A stretch of 64,000 nucleotides of DNA from Lachnospiraceae bacterium (GCA_910575475.1 CAJTGD010000030.1:1-64000); one strand, 5' to 3'; shown: positions 26,494 through 35,569, counted from the first letter of the stretch. Numbers and translations: made by a program. The notes: generated by a model not told the origin, from the letters alone.

Positions 26494-27105
26494 TTATTCA
26501 TGGATCGGCGTGATCACGATATTCTCCGGAGCGATCTCTGTTTTTCTGGTTACGATATCTTCAATCTGGGCCCGGTTGGCGTCTGTCAGCTCCGCCGCGT
26601 CCACCACCACGTCCGCAGAGTCATTGGTCAGGCTGACCACGGCCTCCGAAAATCCCTTGGATGCCATCAGGGTTTCGATCGCCATCTCCTGCTCCGCCAG
26701 CTCCGTCATACGGACCATCTGAGCCACGGCATCCTGCTTTTCTTCCTCGCTGATATTGGTATTGTCGATCAGCGCCTGCAGGGTTTCCTTATTCTGGGCG
26801 CGGATCTGCTCCCTGGACACCTTTGCCTCCGCCACCGTGGTATTGGCCGCGCTGTTGGTCAGCACGGCTTCCCCCGGCGTACCCTCCACCTCGGAGTCCG
26901 TGCTTGCGATCTCCATTTCGCCCGTCTCAATGTCCTCCTCGGAAATGTCCAGCAGCTCCTGGTTGACCAGCTCCGTATTCGCCTCGGTCGTTCCTTTGTC
27001 TGTTTCTGAAAACAGCTTTCCCGAATAGTTCAGATACCCGGCGATGGCGATCATCACCGCCAGTGTTGTAATAATGATCTGGTTCTTCTTAAATAAACGC
27101 TTCAC
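26494..27105 (-). CDS. spoIIIAH: Stage III sporulation protein AH
   Basis: A 203-aa protein with a single N-terminal membrane anchor (about residues 9-27) and a YscJ/FliF-like ring-building domain in the C-terminal part (KGFSEAVVSLTNDSADVVVDA, read in two parts, near 148-168). It forms the mother-cell side of the SpoIIIAH-SpoIIQ channel. A long acidic linker (about 40-95) is typical of Clostridia. It is the last gene of the operon. Confidence 0.95.
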   Translation of the reverse strand: MKRLFKKNQIIITTLAVMIAIAGYLNYSGKLFSETDKGTTEANTELVNQELLDISEEDIETGEMEIASTDSEVEGTPGEAVLTNSAANTTVAEAKVSREQIRAQNKETLQALIDNTNISEEEKQDAVAQMVRMTELAEQEMAIETLMASKGFSEAVVSLTNDSADVVVDAAELTDANRAQIEDIVTRKTEIAPENIVITPIHE

Positions 27106-27120
27106 TTAAAATCCTCCTTT

Positions 27121-27774
27121 TTATGTATCTGTCCTTTTCATTATTTTTATTTTATGCGCCTCCACACCGAATAATGCCTGAATTGCTTCCGTGATGTTCT
27201 GAATCACCACCGCATTTTCCCCTCCCTCCGCAATGACAAGCACTCCCTCAATCTCCGGCGTCATCTCCTTGCTGATATAAGGCGTCTGGGAACCGTCCGA
27301 GCCCTGGGTATAGACGCTGGTTTTATCCGAAGAGCGGTTCTGCGTCTCCCGGATCCCTCCGTTCTGGTCCTCCTCGGAGGAGGACTGGCTGCTGGAGGAC
27401 TGGTCTTTTTCCACGACCCTCTGCCCCGAAGACTTCAAGGTGATCACCACCTCCGCCCGCCCCACGCCCTCCACATATTCCAGCGCCGAGGAAAGGCGCC
27501 GCTCCAGATATTCCTCATAGGCTTCCATGGACGTTGTGTGTCCTCCCTGAGCGCCGCTGTCTGCCTGTTCGCCGCCCCCTCCCGGCTCCTTTTCGCCCCC
27601 GGACAGACCGGCCTCCGGCACCCCGGGATCGGTATCCTCCCGGGAATCGGAAACCGGCCAGACGATCACAAGGAGCAGGAGCCCGCATAGAAATATAAGA
27701 AGCAGCTGGTTTTTATTCGGAAATTTTGAATGGGATCTGATCTGTTCCAGCCATTCACTCCACTTCTTCTCCAA
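27121..27774 (-). CDS. spoIIIAG: Stage III sporulation protein AG
   Basis: A 217-aa protein with one membrane segment (about residues 24-42), a low-complexity Gly/Glu-rich linker (49-77) and a C-terminal ring-building domain (LEYVEGVGRAEVVITLKSS). A serine-rich insertion (SSSSQSSSEEDQNGG) interrupts the domain, as in many SpoIIIAG proteins. It overlaps spoIIIAF by 20 bp. Confidence 0.94.
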   Translation of the reverse strand: MEKKWSEWLEQIRSHSKFPNKNQLLLIFLCGLLLLVIVWPVSDSREDTDPGVPEAGLSGGEKEPGGGGEQADSGAQGGHTTSMEAYEEYLERRLSSALEYVEGVGRAEVVITLKSSGQRVVEKDQSSSSQSSSEEDQNGGIRETQNRSSDKTSVYTQGSDGSQTPYISKEMTPEIEGVLVIAEGGENAVVIQNITEAIQALFGVEAHKIKIMKRTDT

Positions 27775-28207
27775 TCCTGACCTCCTTCACTTCAATCTCA
27801 TCGACCCTGATTCCTTCCAAATCCTGATCCCCGCCTGCATCTGCATGTTCCCCGGGGGCATTTTCCCTCTCCTGTTCCCCCGTCTCCGCGGCTGCTGCGC
27901 CGCTTTCCGTCACAAAATATTCCTCCGGAAGAAAATCCAGCAGATCCAGATCCTGAAAATATTCCTCCTGCTCCTCAAGCTCCCGCCTGTACTGCTCATA
28001 CTCATATCCATGGTACAGCTCCGTAAAGACCTCCCCGGCCCCGCTCAGACTCAGAACCGGAGTCAGCAGAAGCATCATCAAAACCAGTCCGGTAAAAAAA
28101 CGGATATATTTCTGATAGGCGGTTCCCGGAAGGACTTCCAGCACCGCAGTGATGATCACCAGAAAAAATACGATATTTTTCATCCAGGTATAGATTGCCT
28201 CGATCAT
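27755..28207 (-). CDS. spoIIIAF: Stage III sporulation protein AF
   Basis: A 150-aa membrane protein with two N-terminal helices (about residues 10-30 and 37-55) and an acidic C-terminal domain. Start ATG (MIEAIYTWMKNIVFF) follows GGGGGGAG. A longer in-frame ORF to 28249 lacks a better start site. Position and hydrophobic pattern fit SpoIIIAF. Confidence 0.92.
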   Translation of the reverse strand: MIEAIYTWMKNIVFFLVIITAVLEVLPGTAYQKYIRFFTGLVLMMLLLTPVLSLSGAGEVFTELYHGYEYEQYRRELEEQEEYFQDLDLLDFLPEEYFVTESGAAAAETGEQERENAPGEHADAGGDQDLEGIRVDEIEVKEVRIGEEVE

Positions 28208-28271
28208 AGTTCTCCCCCCCTCCTTTGACCGCCCTGCTTTTGCTTTCATCTGTCAGATGCACACTTTCTTC

Positions 28272-29528
28272 CTAAGATGTGGAAGCCGCCACCACCGCAA
28301 TGGTGATCAGAAACAGGAGCAGCGTGGTATACAATACTTTCAGCATGAGCCGGTATCCCTCGCTGACGCTGCGGATGCATCCGGTAATCCGTTTGTCCGA
28401 GACTGGCTGAACCATGGCGGCTGCAAATTTATACAGAAATGTCATGGCTGCCATCTGCACCACCGGGACACTGCAGATCAGGATCAGGATCACGGCCCCT
28501 GCCATCCCGATCCCGTTCTTGATCAGAACGGCCGTCCCCAGCAGTACGTCCGTCACACCGCCGAACAGGTTCCCCAGACCTGGGACCGCCTCCACCGTTT
28601 TGGTCAGCGTACTCCGCTTCAAGGTATCGATGGTGGGCGACAAAAGCCCCTGGATCACATTCATCCCTACCACAAGCCCCAGAAGGGAGCGCAGAATCCA
28701 GGTGATCAGCTTTCGGATCAGATCGGCCAGCTCCGACAGGACATGCTCCCCCACCAGATAATTCATGACCTGGATCATGATATACACATTGATCAATGGC
28801 AGCAAAAGCCGCAGCACCAGCACTTCCACCATGTAGATCAGGATCAGCACCATCCCGTAAAACATCAGGGAGCTGCTGGTTCCCGAGGCCAGTGATACCG
28901 CCATAAAATATCCCGGACAGAGCAGCCTCATAAAGTCCAGAAGCGCCTCCAGCTTTCCTTCCAGCCCTTCCATCGCCACCCGGAATGTGGTCAGGCACAT
29001 CGTGATCAGCAGCATATACAATACGTAGAAGCTGATCTCCGACACCTGCCTGCTCTGGAATGCGCCTGAAAAATTCGTGAAGATGGCGGCGATCACCGCG
29101 ATCAGCAGCATGTATACCAGGTTTTTACGGTTGGTCCGGAATTCATAGTGAAACTGGTCTCCCACATATTCCAGCAGAAGCTTCCCGGTCTCTGTCAGGT
29201 CTCCGCTCATCATGGATGCCGTCACATCCGAAAATCGGAGCTTTTCTCTGGGAAACAGACTGCGGATGCTGTCGTCCAGCTCCGAAAAATCAAACTCTCC
29301 CAGCATCTGATCCTCTGCCTGGTTTTGGATCTCCTCCATCTGCTCAGCGTCCAACTCCCGGGACTCTGCCGGATCTGCCCCCTCTGTCTGGTTCTCTGCC
29401 GGCTCTATCGCTTCTCTCTGCTCTGCCGCCCGGCCTGGGTCAGGCTTGTCTTCTCCCGCAGCCTGTACCGCGGTCTCTGTCTGAAAAAGGAACAGCAAAA
29501 CCAGCACCCACATCCAGGCCCTTTTCAT
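28272..29528 (-). CDS. spoIIIAE: Stage III sporulation protein AE
   Basis: A 418-aa polytopic membrane protein with a signal-like N-terminus (MKRAWMWVLVLLFLFQTETAV, split over the first 21 residues), a charged Glu/Pro-rich spacer and about eight hydrophobic helices from residue 120. It is the large membrane subunit of the SpoIIIA export-like channel. Start overlaps the spoIIIAD stop by 4 bp (ATGA). Confidence 0.94.
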   Translation of the reverse strand: MKRAWMWVLVLLFLFQTETAVQAAGEDKPDPGRAAEQREAIEPAENQTEGADPAESRELDAEQMEEIQNQAEDQMLGEFDFSELDDSIRSLFPREKLRFSDVTASMMSGDLTETGKLLLEYVGDQFHYEFRTNRKNLVYMLLIAVIAAIFTNFSGAFQSRQVSEISFYVLYMLLITMCLTTFRVAMEGLEGKLEALLDFMRLLCPGYFMAVSLASGTSSSLMFYGMVLILIYMVEVLVLRLLLPLINVYIMIQVMNYLVGEHVLSELADLIRKLITWILRSLLGLVVGMNVIQGLLSPTIDTLKRSTLTKTVEAVPGLGNLFGGVTDVLLGTAVLIKNGIGMAGAVILILICSVPVVQMAAMTFLYKFAAAMVQPVSDKRITGCIRSVSEGYRLMLKVLYTTLLLFLITIAVVAASTS

Positions 29529-29911
29529 GATAAAAACACCCGGATCGTCTCCAGGAGAGCCAGGAGCACCGGCATCCCCAGCATCAGGATGGTGAGCTTT
29601 CCAAAGATCTCCACCTGCACGGCGATGGTCTGGTATCCGGTATCCCTGCATATGGCAGAGCAGAATTCCGCAATATACGTGACTCCGATCATTTTCAGCA
29701 TGGTCGCGATATATCCGGTGTCAATGCTGATATACCTGCTCATCTGCTCCACCGCGTCCGCAAAGATCCCCAGCCGGTCGATCATGCACGAGAACAGCAG
29801 GATGCTCACCGCCGCACTCATATAGATGCCGTATTCCGCCTTCCCGCCTTTGAACTGCACGGCCAGCAGCGCCCCTACCACCCCGATGATTCCAATCTGA
29901 AACATATTCAT
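29525..29911 (-). CDS. spoIIIAD: Stage III sporulation protein AD
   Basis: A 128-aa membrane protein with about four helices, homologous in fold to type III secretion FliQ-type components. The core EFCSAICRDTGYQTIAVQVE is at about residues 81-100. It overlaps spoIIIAE by 4 bp but lies 129 bp from spoIIIAC, a larger gap than usual. Confidence 0.94.
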   Translation of the reverse strand: MNMFQIGIIGVVGALLAVQFKGGKAEYGIYMSAAVSILLFSCMIDRLGIFADAVEQMSRYISIDTGYIATMLKMIGVTYIAEFCSAICRDTGYQTIAVQVEIFGKLTILMLGMPVLLALLETIRVFLS

Positions 29912-30040
29912 AGCTTCGCACCGTCCCTTTCTCCGATCGCCAACGTCCCAAGCTGCTGCGTCTTTTGCACAGGTTCTTTACCAAACAGCTCCCTGAAAGC
30001 GCTCCTGCCCCCCTATGCAAAATTCATCCTCAACCGTTCT
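29912..30040 (-). other. Unusual gap between spoIIIAC and spoIIIAD
   Basis: No coding frame or strong hairpin is convincing. Most genomes have these two genes almost adjacent. Confidence 0.4.
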
Positions 30041-30235
30041 TTATAATAGAAAGAGCTGCCTGATGGACAGGAACAGATCATAGATAAACGGCAGGATCCA
30101 GGAGAGGACCAGGATCAGCCCTGCCAGGCTTACGATAAATGCCTGCTCGTCCCTTCCGCTGTGTTTCAGCACCTGAGATAAGATAGAGACCAGGACTCCT
30201 ACTGCTGCAATTTTAAAAATCAGATTGATCGTCAT
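30041..30235 (-). CDS. spoIIIAC: Stage III sporulation protein AC
   Basis: A 64-aa protein of two membrane helices (about residues 5-20 and 31-54) joined by the conserved KHSGRDEQAFIV loop. The size is normal for SpoIIIAC. It follows spoIIIAB by 12 bp. Confidence 0.94.
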   Translation of the reverse strand: MTINLIFKIAAVGVLVSILSQVLKHSGRDEQAFIVSLAGLILVLSWILPFIYDLFLSIRQLFLL

Positions 30236-30247
30236 GGTACCCTCCTA

Positions 30248-30766
30248 TCAGATCAACAACACCACCAGAAAGATTCCGCCCATTACCCCAAGACAGTTCC
30301 CGATCCGCTTCTTTGCTGCCATCCCCTCCCGCACCTTTTCGATCTCCAGCTCCAGACGGCCCAGGTACAGCTGCAGGTTTCTGCTTTCCGACGCGCCGTC
30401 CGTCTGCCCGAGATAGGTTCCCAGCTCTTTGAGCTGGATGGAATGCTCGCTTTTCAGATGCAGCTCTTTGAGATATTTGTCCACGGAACGCATCCAGATC
30501 TTCAAAAATGCGTCCTCCTCCCGGTTCTCTACCTGCTTCTCCATTGCCGAAAGCCACCGTCTGTAGGGCTCCCTGACACGCACCGAGATTCTTCCGAACA
30601 CCTCGCTTAAGGGCGCTTGGGAATATTCCAGCTCCCCTTTGATCATATAGATGATATGCCGGATATACAAAAGCTTTTCCAGATACTCCTGCAGCTCCAT
30701 GCCGTAAAGGATCCCCGCCCCGGTGGTTGCCGTAATGATCAGGATCCCGCCTATAAACCGCAGCAT
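30248..30766 (-). CDS. spoIIIAB: Stage III sporulation protein AB
   Basis: A 172-aa protein with an N-terminal hydrophobic helix, a helical central domain and a C-terminal membrane segment (about residues 158-171). The RHIIYMIKGELEYSQAPL stretch (36-53) is the family core and is distantly like type II secretion GspF. It overlaps the end of spoIIIAA by 16 bp. Confidence 0.93.
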   Translation of the reverse strand: MLRFIGGILIITATTGAGILYGMELQEYLEKLLYIRHIIYMIKGELEYSQAPLSEVFGRISVRVREPYRRWLSAMEKQVENREEDAFLKIWMRSVDKYLKELHLKSEHSIQLKELGTYLGQTDGASESRNLQLYLGRLELEIEKVREGMAAKKRIGNCLGVMGGIFLVVLLI

Positions 30767-31704
30767 AGCAGACTCCCCCTCTGGTCAAAGACCGCCCGGA
30801 TCTCCCCGGGATGGTTCCGGTTCTCCAGCACCACATAGCGTTCAAACCTTTTTTTGCGCACCAGGTCGGAAAGCACCGGCTTTTCGGAGATCTCCTCCAT
30901 ATCCCTTCCGTGTACGCTGGCAATCAGCGTGCATCCGCACTGCATGGCATATTCCAGGGCATGGATATCCTCCGGGGAACCGATCTCGTCCACGGCGATC
31001 ACTTTGGGAGCCATGGAACGGATCAGCATGATCATCCCCTGGGCCTTGGGGCAGCCGTCCAGGATATCCGTGCGCATTCCCAGTTCGTTCTGGGGCACGC
31101 CCAGGTAGCAGCCCCCCAGCTCCGAACGCTCATCCACCACCCCCACGGAGCATCCCTTCACATAGGCATTTCCATCCGACACCTGCCGGATCAGGTCGCG
31201 GATCAATGTGGTTTTTCCGCAGCAGGGAGGGGAGATGATCAGCGTATGGCATACCTGCCTGTCTTTTGTAATGTATGGAATCACCTTGTCCGCACAGCCG
31301 GCCACCTCATGAGCCACCCGGATATTGACCGAAGATATGTACTGCAAATTTTTCACCCTGTCCTGCTCCAGAATTGCCTTTCCTATCACACCCACACGAT
31401 GTCCTCCTTCAATCGTAATAAATCCCTGCCGGATCTCCTGCTCATAGGCATAGAGGGAATAATGGCTCACATACTCCAGGGTTTCCCGCATTTCCTCCCT
31501 GGTCACGATATGCCCCCCTTCCCGGTCCCTCTGGATCGGCGGCAGTATCCTCTCTTGATTGTTGTATGCCACGATCAGCGGCTTTGCGATCCGCATCCGG
31601 ATCTCCTGGACCTGTCCGAAATCCAGGCCCGCATCCTCCACCACAGCCCGCACGGACCGCGCCAGGACGCACAATATCTGCCGTTTTTTCCTGTTCACAT
31701 CCAT
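30751..31704 (-). CDS. spoIIIAA: Stage III sporulation protein AA (ATPase)
   Basis: A 317-aa secretion-type ATPase that drives the SpoIIIA-SpoIIQ channel. Walker A is SPPCCGKTTLIRD (about residues 159-171), where the first glycine of the usual GPPxxGKT is serine; Walker B-like KVIAVDEIGSPED follows. I start at ATG of MDVNRKKRQILCVL with AGGTGG upstream; an in-frame ATG 11 codons earlier is less well placed. It is the first gene of an intact eight-gene operon, expected to be under sigma-E in the mother cell. Confidence 0.95.
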   Translation of the reverse strand: MDVNRKKRQILCVLARSVRAVVEDAGLDFGQVQEIRMRIAKPLIVAYNNQERILPPIQRDREGGHIVTREEMRETLEYVSHYSLYAYEQEIRQGFITIEGGHRVGVIGKAILEQDRVKNLQYISSVNIRVAHEVAGCADKVIPYITKDRQVCHTLIISPPCCGKTTLIRDLIRQVSDGNAYVKGCSVGVVDERSELGGCYLGVPQNELGMRTDILDGCPKAQGMIMLIRSMAPKVIAVDEIGSPEDIHALEYAMQCGCTLIASVHGRDMEEISEKPVLSDLVRKKRFERYVVLENRNHPGEIRAVFDQRGSLLCCGL

Positions 31705-31722
31705 CTTGTCCACCTCTTGTAA

Positions 31723-31752
31723 CAATATATGAGGCATTGGAAAAATTATGCA
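31723..31752 (-). promoter_or_regulatory. Possible sigma-E promoter of spoIIIA
   Basis: On the minus strand GCATAAT and CATATATT, about 13 bp apart, resemble sigma-E -35 and -10 elements. The leader would be very short, so this is a weak call. Confidence 0.35.
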
Positions 31753-31823
31753 GAAATTTATATCAAAAGCAACTCATTTATTAACAAAATCGTAAAAGGT
31801 CGGTAAAATATTCCTTTTAAGGC

Positions 31824-31888
31824 TTGCGCTTTTGGAAAATTCACTATATAATATACAGACAAGATACTCTGTGCAGACCGTAGAGTAT
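31824..31888 (+). promoter_or_regulatory. Promoter and leader hairpin of the 3D-like gene
   Basis: -35 TTGCGC (31824-31829), 17-bp spacer and -10 TATAAT (31847-31852). The leader begins with an inverted repeat ATACTCT/AGAGTAT (31864-31870, 31882-31888). Confidence 0.6.
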
Positions 31889-31924
31889 GTATCATATAAG
31901 AAAGGATTTGATTTGTGATTGCGT

Positions 31925-33007
31925 ATGAAACGAAAAGTACAAGCCTTACTGGTCTTTCTTCTTGCTTCTGTCATGTTATTGGTATCACTCCCCGTATATG
32001 CAGATGAGATTGAAAGCCTGGAAAGCAAAACAAGTGATCTTCAGAACCAGCTGAACGATATCAATCAGGATTTAGTACGTATCAGTGATGAAATCGCTTC
32101 TACAGAGACAGCGATCGAAGATGCCAATAATGAAATGTTTCGTATACAGGATTCTCTGGCGATCTCCCGTGAAAATGAGATGAGACAGTACGAAGACATG
32201 AAGACGCGTATCAAGTATATGTATGAAAACGGCAATAATAATCTCCTGGAGTTATTGTTTTCTGCAGAGAATATGTCCGATTTTCTGAACCGGGCAGAAT
32301 TTATACAGAATATCAGCAGCTATGATCGCGAAAAGCTTGAAAACCTGCAGAGTATCCAGAAGGGAATCGAACGGCAGGAAGCCGATCTGACAGCGAAGCA
32401 AAATTCTCTCACCGACCTGCAGACCCAGTTAAAGAGCCAGCAGGATGCCCTGAACCAGAAGGCGGCTGAGACTTCTACAGATTTAGCCGTATTTAATCAA
32501 AAGCTTCAGGTACTTCGGGCAGAACGGGCACGGGCCGCGGAAGAGGCTGCCAGAAGGGCCGCAGAAGCAAAGAAGGCGGCTGAGGCACAGAAGCCGGTTA
32601 TTGTCACTCCTTCAGAAAACGGAACTCAGACAGATTCACCCACCACTGGTACTGACAATGTACAGAAAGAGGAGAACAACGATTCTGATAGTTTTACACA
32701 GGATTCTCAGGATACCGCGTATATTCCCAGTGACAGCGGCGGTGCATTGACCCCGTCAAAGGGTGTTGTATATTACAACGGCCACCGCGAAACCTATTAT
32801 TCCCAAAAGGTTCTTCCCGGAGGCGGTCTGAATATTCCGGGACGTCATGTCGCGCCGGATGGTACTATTCGGGATGCTGATGGATTTATCTGTGTAGCAA
32901 GCAGCGATCTTCCCTGGGGAAGTGTAGTAGAGACTTCACTTGGCACAGGCAAAGTATATGACTGCGGATGTGCCAGCGGTACCATTGATGTTTATACGGA
33001 CTGGTAA
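31925..33007 (+). CDS. Secreted coiled-coil protein with C-terminal 3D-like domain
   Basis: A 360-aa exported protein. A signal peptide ends near residue 28 (SLPVYA). A long coiled coil follows (about 30-195), like the N-terminus of PcsB/CwlO cell-wall hydrolases, then an Ala/Glu-rich segment (about 197-223) and a Ser/Thr/Asp linker. The C-terminal 70 residues (GLNIPGRHVAPDGTIRDADG; SSDLPWGSVVETSLGTGKVY) match the 3D domain of wall-active proteins such as YocH, with YDCGCASGTIDVY in place of the usual D-T/G-G region. Cell-wall remodelling is likely but inferred. ATG at 31925 is chosen; TTG at 31919 is nearer AAAGGA and equally possible. Confidence 0.8.
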   Translation: MKRKVQALLVFLLASVMLLVSLPVYADEIESLESKTSDLQNQLNDINQDLVRISDEIASTETAIEDANNEMFRIQDSLAISRENEMRQYEDMKTRIKYMYENGNNNLLELLFSAENMSDFLNRAEFIQNISSYDREKLENLQSIQKGIERQEADLTAKQNSLTDLQTQLKSQQDALNQKAAETSTDLAVFNQKLQVLRAERARAAEEAARRAAEAKKAAEAQKPVIVTPSENGTQTDSPTTGTDNVQKEENNDSDSFTQDSQDTAYIPSDSGGALTPSKGVVYYNGHRETYYSQKVLPGGGLNIPGRHVAPDGTIRDADGFICVASSDLPWGSVVETSLGTGKVYDCGCASGTIDVYTDW

Positions 33008-33051
33008 AGCATATTGGGTCAGACGATCGAATTTCATATGAACAAGGAATC

Positions 33052-33080
33052 TCCCGCAGCATGTACGCTGCGGGATTTTT
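33052..33080 (+). terminator. Terminator of the 3D-like gene
   Basis: TCCCGCAGC (33052-33060) pairs with GCTGCGGGA (33067-33075), followed by five T. Confidence 0.85.
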
Positions 33081-33147
33081 ATCCCATCGTATTCGGAAAG
33101 GCTTCCAGAGCGGCAGGTTTTCTTTTTTATTCCTCAGTGCAGATTCT

Positions 33148-33190
33148 AAAAGAGGAAGAACTGCCAAAAAATGGCAGCCCTCCCTCTTTT
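33148..33190 (-). terminator. Terminator of pnp
   Basis: Minus strand: AAAAGAGG...CCTCTTTT outer arms and a CTGCCA/TGGCAG inner stem make a long hairpin ending in a T-run. Confidence 0.75.
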
Positions 33191-33211
33191 ACTTATTTTT
33201 ATATTTTCTCT

Positions 33212-35299
33212 TTACTCAGCTACATCACGCATACTGAAGCTGAATCTTCCCATCTTGTCCTTTCCAAGGCAGACAGCTTTTACCACATCTCCCATTTTCA
33301 GAACGTCTTCCACCTTATTCACACGGTGCTTCGCAATCTTGGAAATGTGCACCATGCCTTCCTTGCCGGGAGCAAACTCCAGGAATACTCCGAAGTCCTT
33401 GATGCTGACAACCTTTCCTTCGAATACCTGGCCGGCTTCAAACTCTGTCACGATCGTGGTGATCAGTTTTGCAGCCTTGTCCATGCCCTCCTGCTCGGTT
33501 CCGCAGATGGATACGGATCCGTCGTCCTCAATATCGATCTTCACGCCGGTCTCTTCAATAATAGCATTGATGGTCTTTCCTCTCTGTCCCACCACATCCC
33601 CGATCTTCTGGGGATCGATCTGCAGCTGGATGATCTTCGGCGCGTAGGGGCCTACCTCCGGCCTTGGCTCTGCAATGGCCTTGTTCATCACTTCATCCAG
33701 GATATAGGTCCTTGCCTTCTTAGTGGCCGCGATCGCTTCCTCAATGATGGGCCGGGTCAGTCCATGGATCTTGATATCCATCTGGATCGCCGTGATCCCC
33801 TTGTGGGTACCTGCCACCTTAAAATCCATATCCCCGAAGAAATCTTCCAGTCCCTGGATATCCGTCAGAACCAGATAATCTTCATCCGTATCTCCTGTCA
33901 CCAGTCCCGCGGAAATTCCCGCAACCGCCGCCTTGATTGGCACGCCTGCCGTCATCAGAGACATACTGGAAGCACACACGCTTGCCTGGGATGTGGAACC
34001 GTTGGACTCAAAGGTCTCGGATACTGTACGGATCGCGTAGGGGAATTCCGATTCGCTCGGCAGTACCGGGAGCAATGCCCGCTCCGCCAGAGCTCCGTGT
34101 CCGATCTCACGTCTTCCCGGTCCTCTGGAGGGCTTCGTCTCGCCTACGGAATAGGACGGGAAATTGTAATGATGCATATAGCGCTTGGAGGTCTCGGACT
34201 CATCCAGCCCGTCCAGCCTCTGCGCCTCAGACAACGGCGCCAGCGTCGTCACCGTACAGATCTGGGTCTGCCCTCTGGTAAACATTGCGGAGCCGTGGAC
34301 TCTCGGGATCAGATCCACCTCAGCCGCCAGCGGCCGGATCTGGTCAATGGCACGTCCGTCGGGACGCTTGTGATCCTTCAGGATCATCTTCCGGACCGTC
34401 TTCTTCTGGTACTGATAGACTGCCTCGCCAAGCACCTCCAGCCATTCTTCCTTCTCTGCAAATGCTTCCTCTAACTTCTCTTTGATCACACGGATATTCT
34501 CTTCCCGTGTCTGCTTGTCGTCTGTAAATACTGCCTCTTCCATCTCTGCCGGCGGCACGATCTCCCGGATCGCCGCAAACAGCTCTTCCGGCACCGCACA
34601 GCTCTCATAGGTATGCTTCGGCTTGCCGCACTCTGCCACGATGGTATCGATAAATGCGATCACCTTCTGGTTCACCTCATGGGCCGCAAAGATGGCATCG
34701 ATCATCTGCGCTTCCGGCACTTCCTCCGCCCCGGCTTCGATCATGATCACCTTTTCCCTGGTAGACGCTACAGTCAGGGCCATCCTGGAAACTTCCTTCT
34801 GCTCCGCGGTGGGATTGAACACAAACTGATCGTCGATCAGTCCCACCTGTGTGGTGGAGATCGGCCCGTCAAAAGGAATGTCGGAAATGCTTACCGCGAT
34901 CGCCGCTCCCAGCATGGCGGTCAGCTCCGGACTGCAGTCCGGGTCTACAGACATGACCAGGTTCTCCAGCGTCACGTCATTTCTGTAATCCTTCGGGAAC
35001 AGGGGGCGCATGGGGCGGTCGATGACACGGTCTGTCAGAACCGCATTCTCCGATGCCTTCCCTTCCCTCTTGTTGAAGCCTCCCGGAATCTTGCCTACGG
35101 AATACATCCGCTCGTTATATTCCACGCTTAAGGGAAAGAAATCAATCCCGTCTCTCGGCTTTTCGGAAGCCGTAGCCGTACACAGCACCGTGGTGTCTCC
35201 ATAATGCATCAGAACCGCGCCGTTGGCCTGCTTGGCAACCCGGTTCACGTCTACCCGCAGGATCCTCCCTGCAAGTTCCATTTCATATTTGTTATACAT
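33212..35299 (-). CDS. pnp: Polyribonucleotide nucleotidyltransferase (PNPase)
   Basis: A 695-aa 3'-5' phosphorolytic exoribonuclease. Two RNase PH domains (the first from residue 1; the second includes GRREIGHGALAERALLP), then a KH domain (QIDPQKIGDVVGQRGKTINA, about 560-579) and an S1 domain (FEGKVVSIKDFGVFLEFAPG). The active-site aspartates lie in the GDTDEDYLVLTDIQGLEDFF region. I start at ATG of MYNKYEMELAGRIL with GGAGAG six bases upstream; the longer frame covers the leader. It has its own promoter and a long structured leader, unlike the common rpsO-pnp pair. Confidence 0.97.
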   Translation of the reverse strand: MYNKYEMELAGRILRVDVNRVAKQANGAVLMHYGDTTVLCTATASEKPRDGIDFFPLSVEYNERMYSVGKIPGGFNKREGKASENAVLTDRVIDRPMRPLFPKDYRNDVTLENLVMSVDPDCSPELTAMLGAAIAVSISDIPFDGPISTTQVGLIDDQFVFNPTAEQKEVSRMALTVASTREKVIMIEAGAEEVPEAQMIDAIFAAHEVNQKVIAFIDTIVAECGKPKHTYESCAVPEELFAAIREIVPPAEMEEAVFTDDKQTREENIRVIKEKLEEAFAEKEEWLEVLGEAVYQYQKKTVRKMILKDHKRPDGRAIDQIRPLAAEVDLIPRVHGSAMFTRGQTQICTVTTLAPLSEAQRLDGLDESETSKRYMHHYNFPSYSVGETKPSRGPGRREIGHGALAERALLPVLPSESEFPYAIRTVSETFESNGSTSQASVCASSMSLMTAGVPIKAAVAGISAGLVTGDTDEDYLVLTDIQGLEDFFGDMDFKVAGTHKGITAIQMDIKIHGLTRPIIEEAIAATKKARTYILDEVMNKAIAEPRPEVGPYAPKIIQLQIDPQKIGDVVGQRGKTINAIIEETGVKIDIEDDGSVSICGTEQEGMDKAAKLITTIVTEFEAGQVFEGKVVSIKDFGVFLEFAPGKEGMVHISKIAKHRVNKVEDVLKMGDVVKAVCLGKDKMGRFSFSMRDVAE

Positions 35300-35460
35300 G
35301 GTACTCTCCTTTTCTATGGTTTTTGATTGCCGTTCCAAACAGCAGTCCGCAGGGCAGAAGAGTCCGAAACTACTGAAAAACACACCTTTTCTGCCGGCCT
35401 TCCAATGATCAGATGCGCTTTTCAGTGGTCTCGGGAACTTAACAACTGCCCGCAGACTTA
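35300..35460 (-). promoter_or_regulatory. Structured leader of pnp
   Basis: The leader is about 155 bases. Its 5' part, AGTCTGCGGGCAG, can pair with CTGCCCTGCGGACT just before the ribosome binding site. Alternatively GGCAGAA pairs with TTCTGCC. The two folds exclude each other and could control stability or translation. Confidence 0.5.
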
Positions 35461-35463
35461 GAT

Positions 35464-35492
35464 ATTATAGCATACTCGATGGAACAGCGCAA
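35464..35492 (-). promoter_or_regulatory. Promoter of pnp
   Basis: Minus-strand -35 TTGCGC (35487-35492), 17-bp spacer and -10 TATAAT (35464-35469). Confidence 0.7.
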
Positions 35493-35569
35493 TTAAATAT
35501 TTCTAATTTCCAGATCAGAACTGGAAAAAGGTGAAAGGTCTCATCCTGACCAGGCGTGAACTGCAGCCA

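Noticed and set aside
26271-26501. 77-residue extension of release factor 3
   Set aside because: It spans hairpin repeats D1 and D2, and the family start with a good ribosome binding site lies at 26270.
33014-34474. 486-codon plus-strand frame opposite pnp
   Set aside because: Antisense shadow; PNPase domains are intact on the minus strand.
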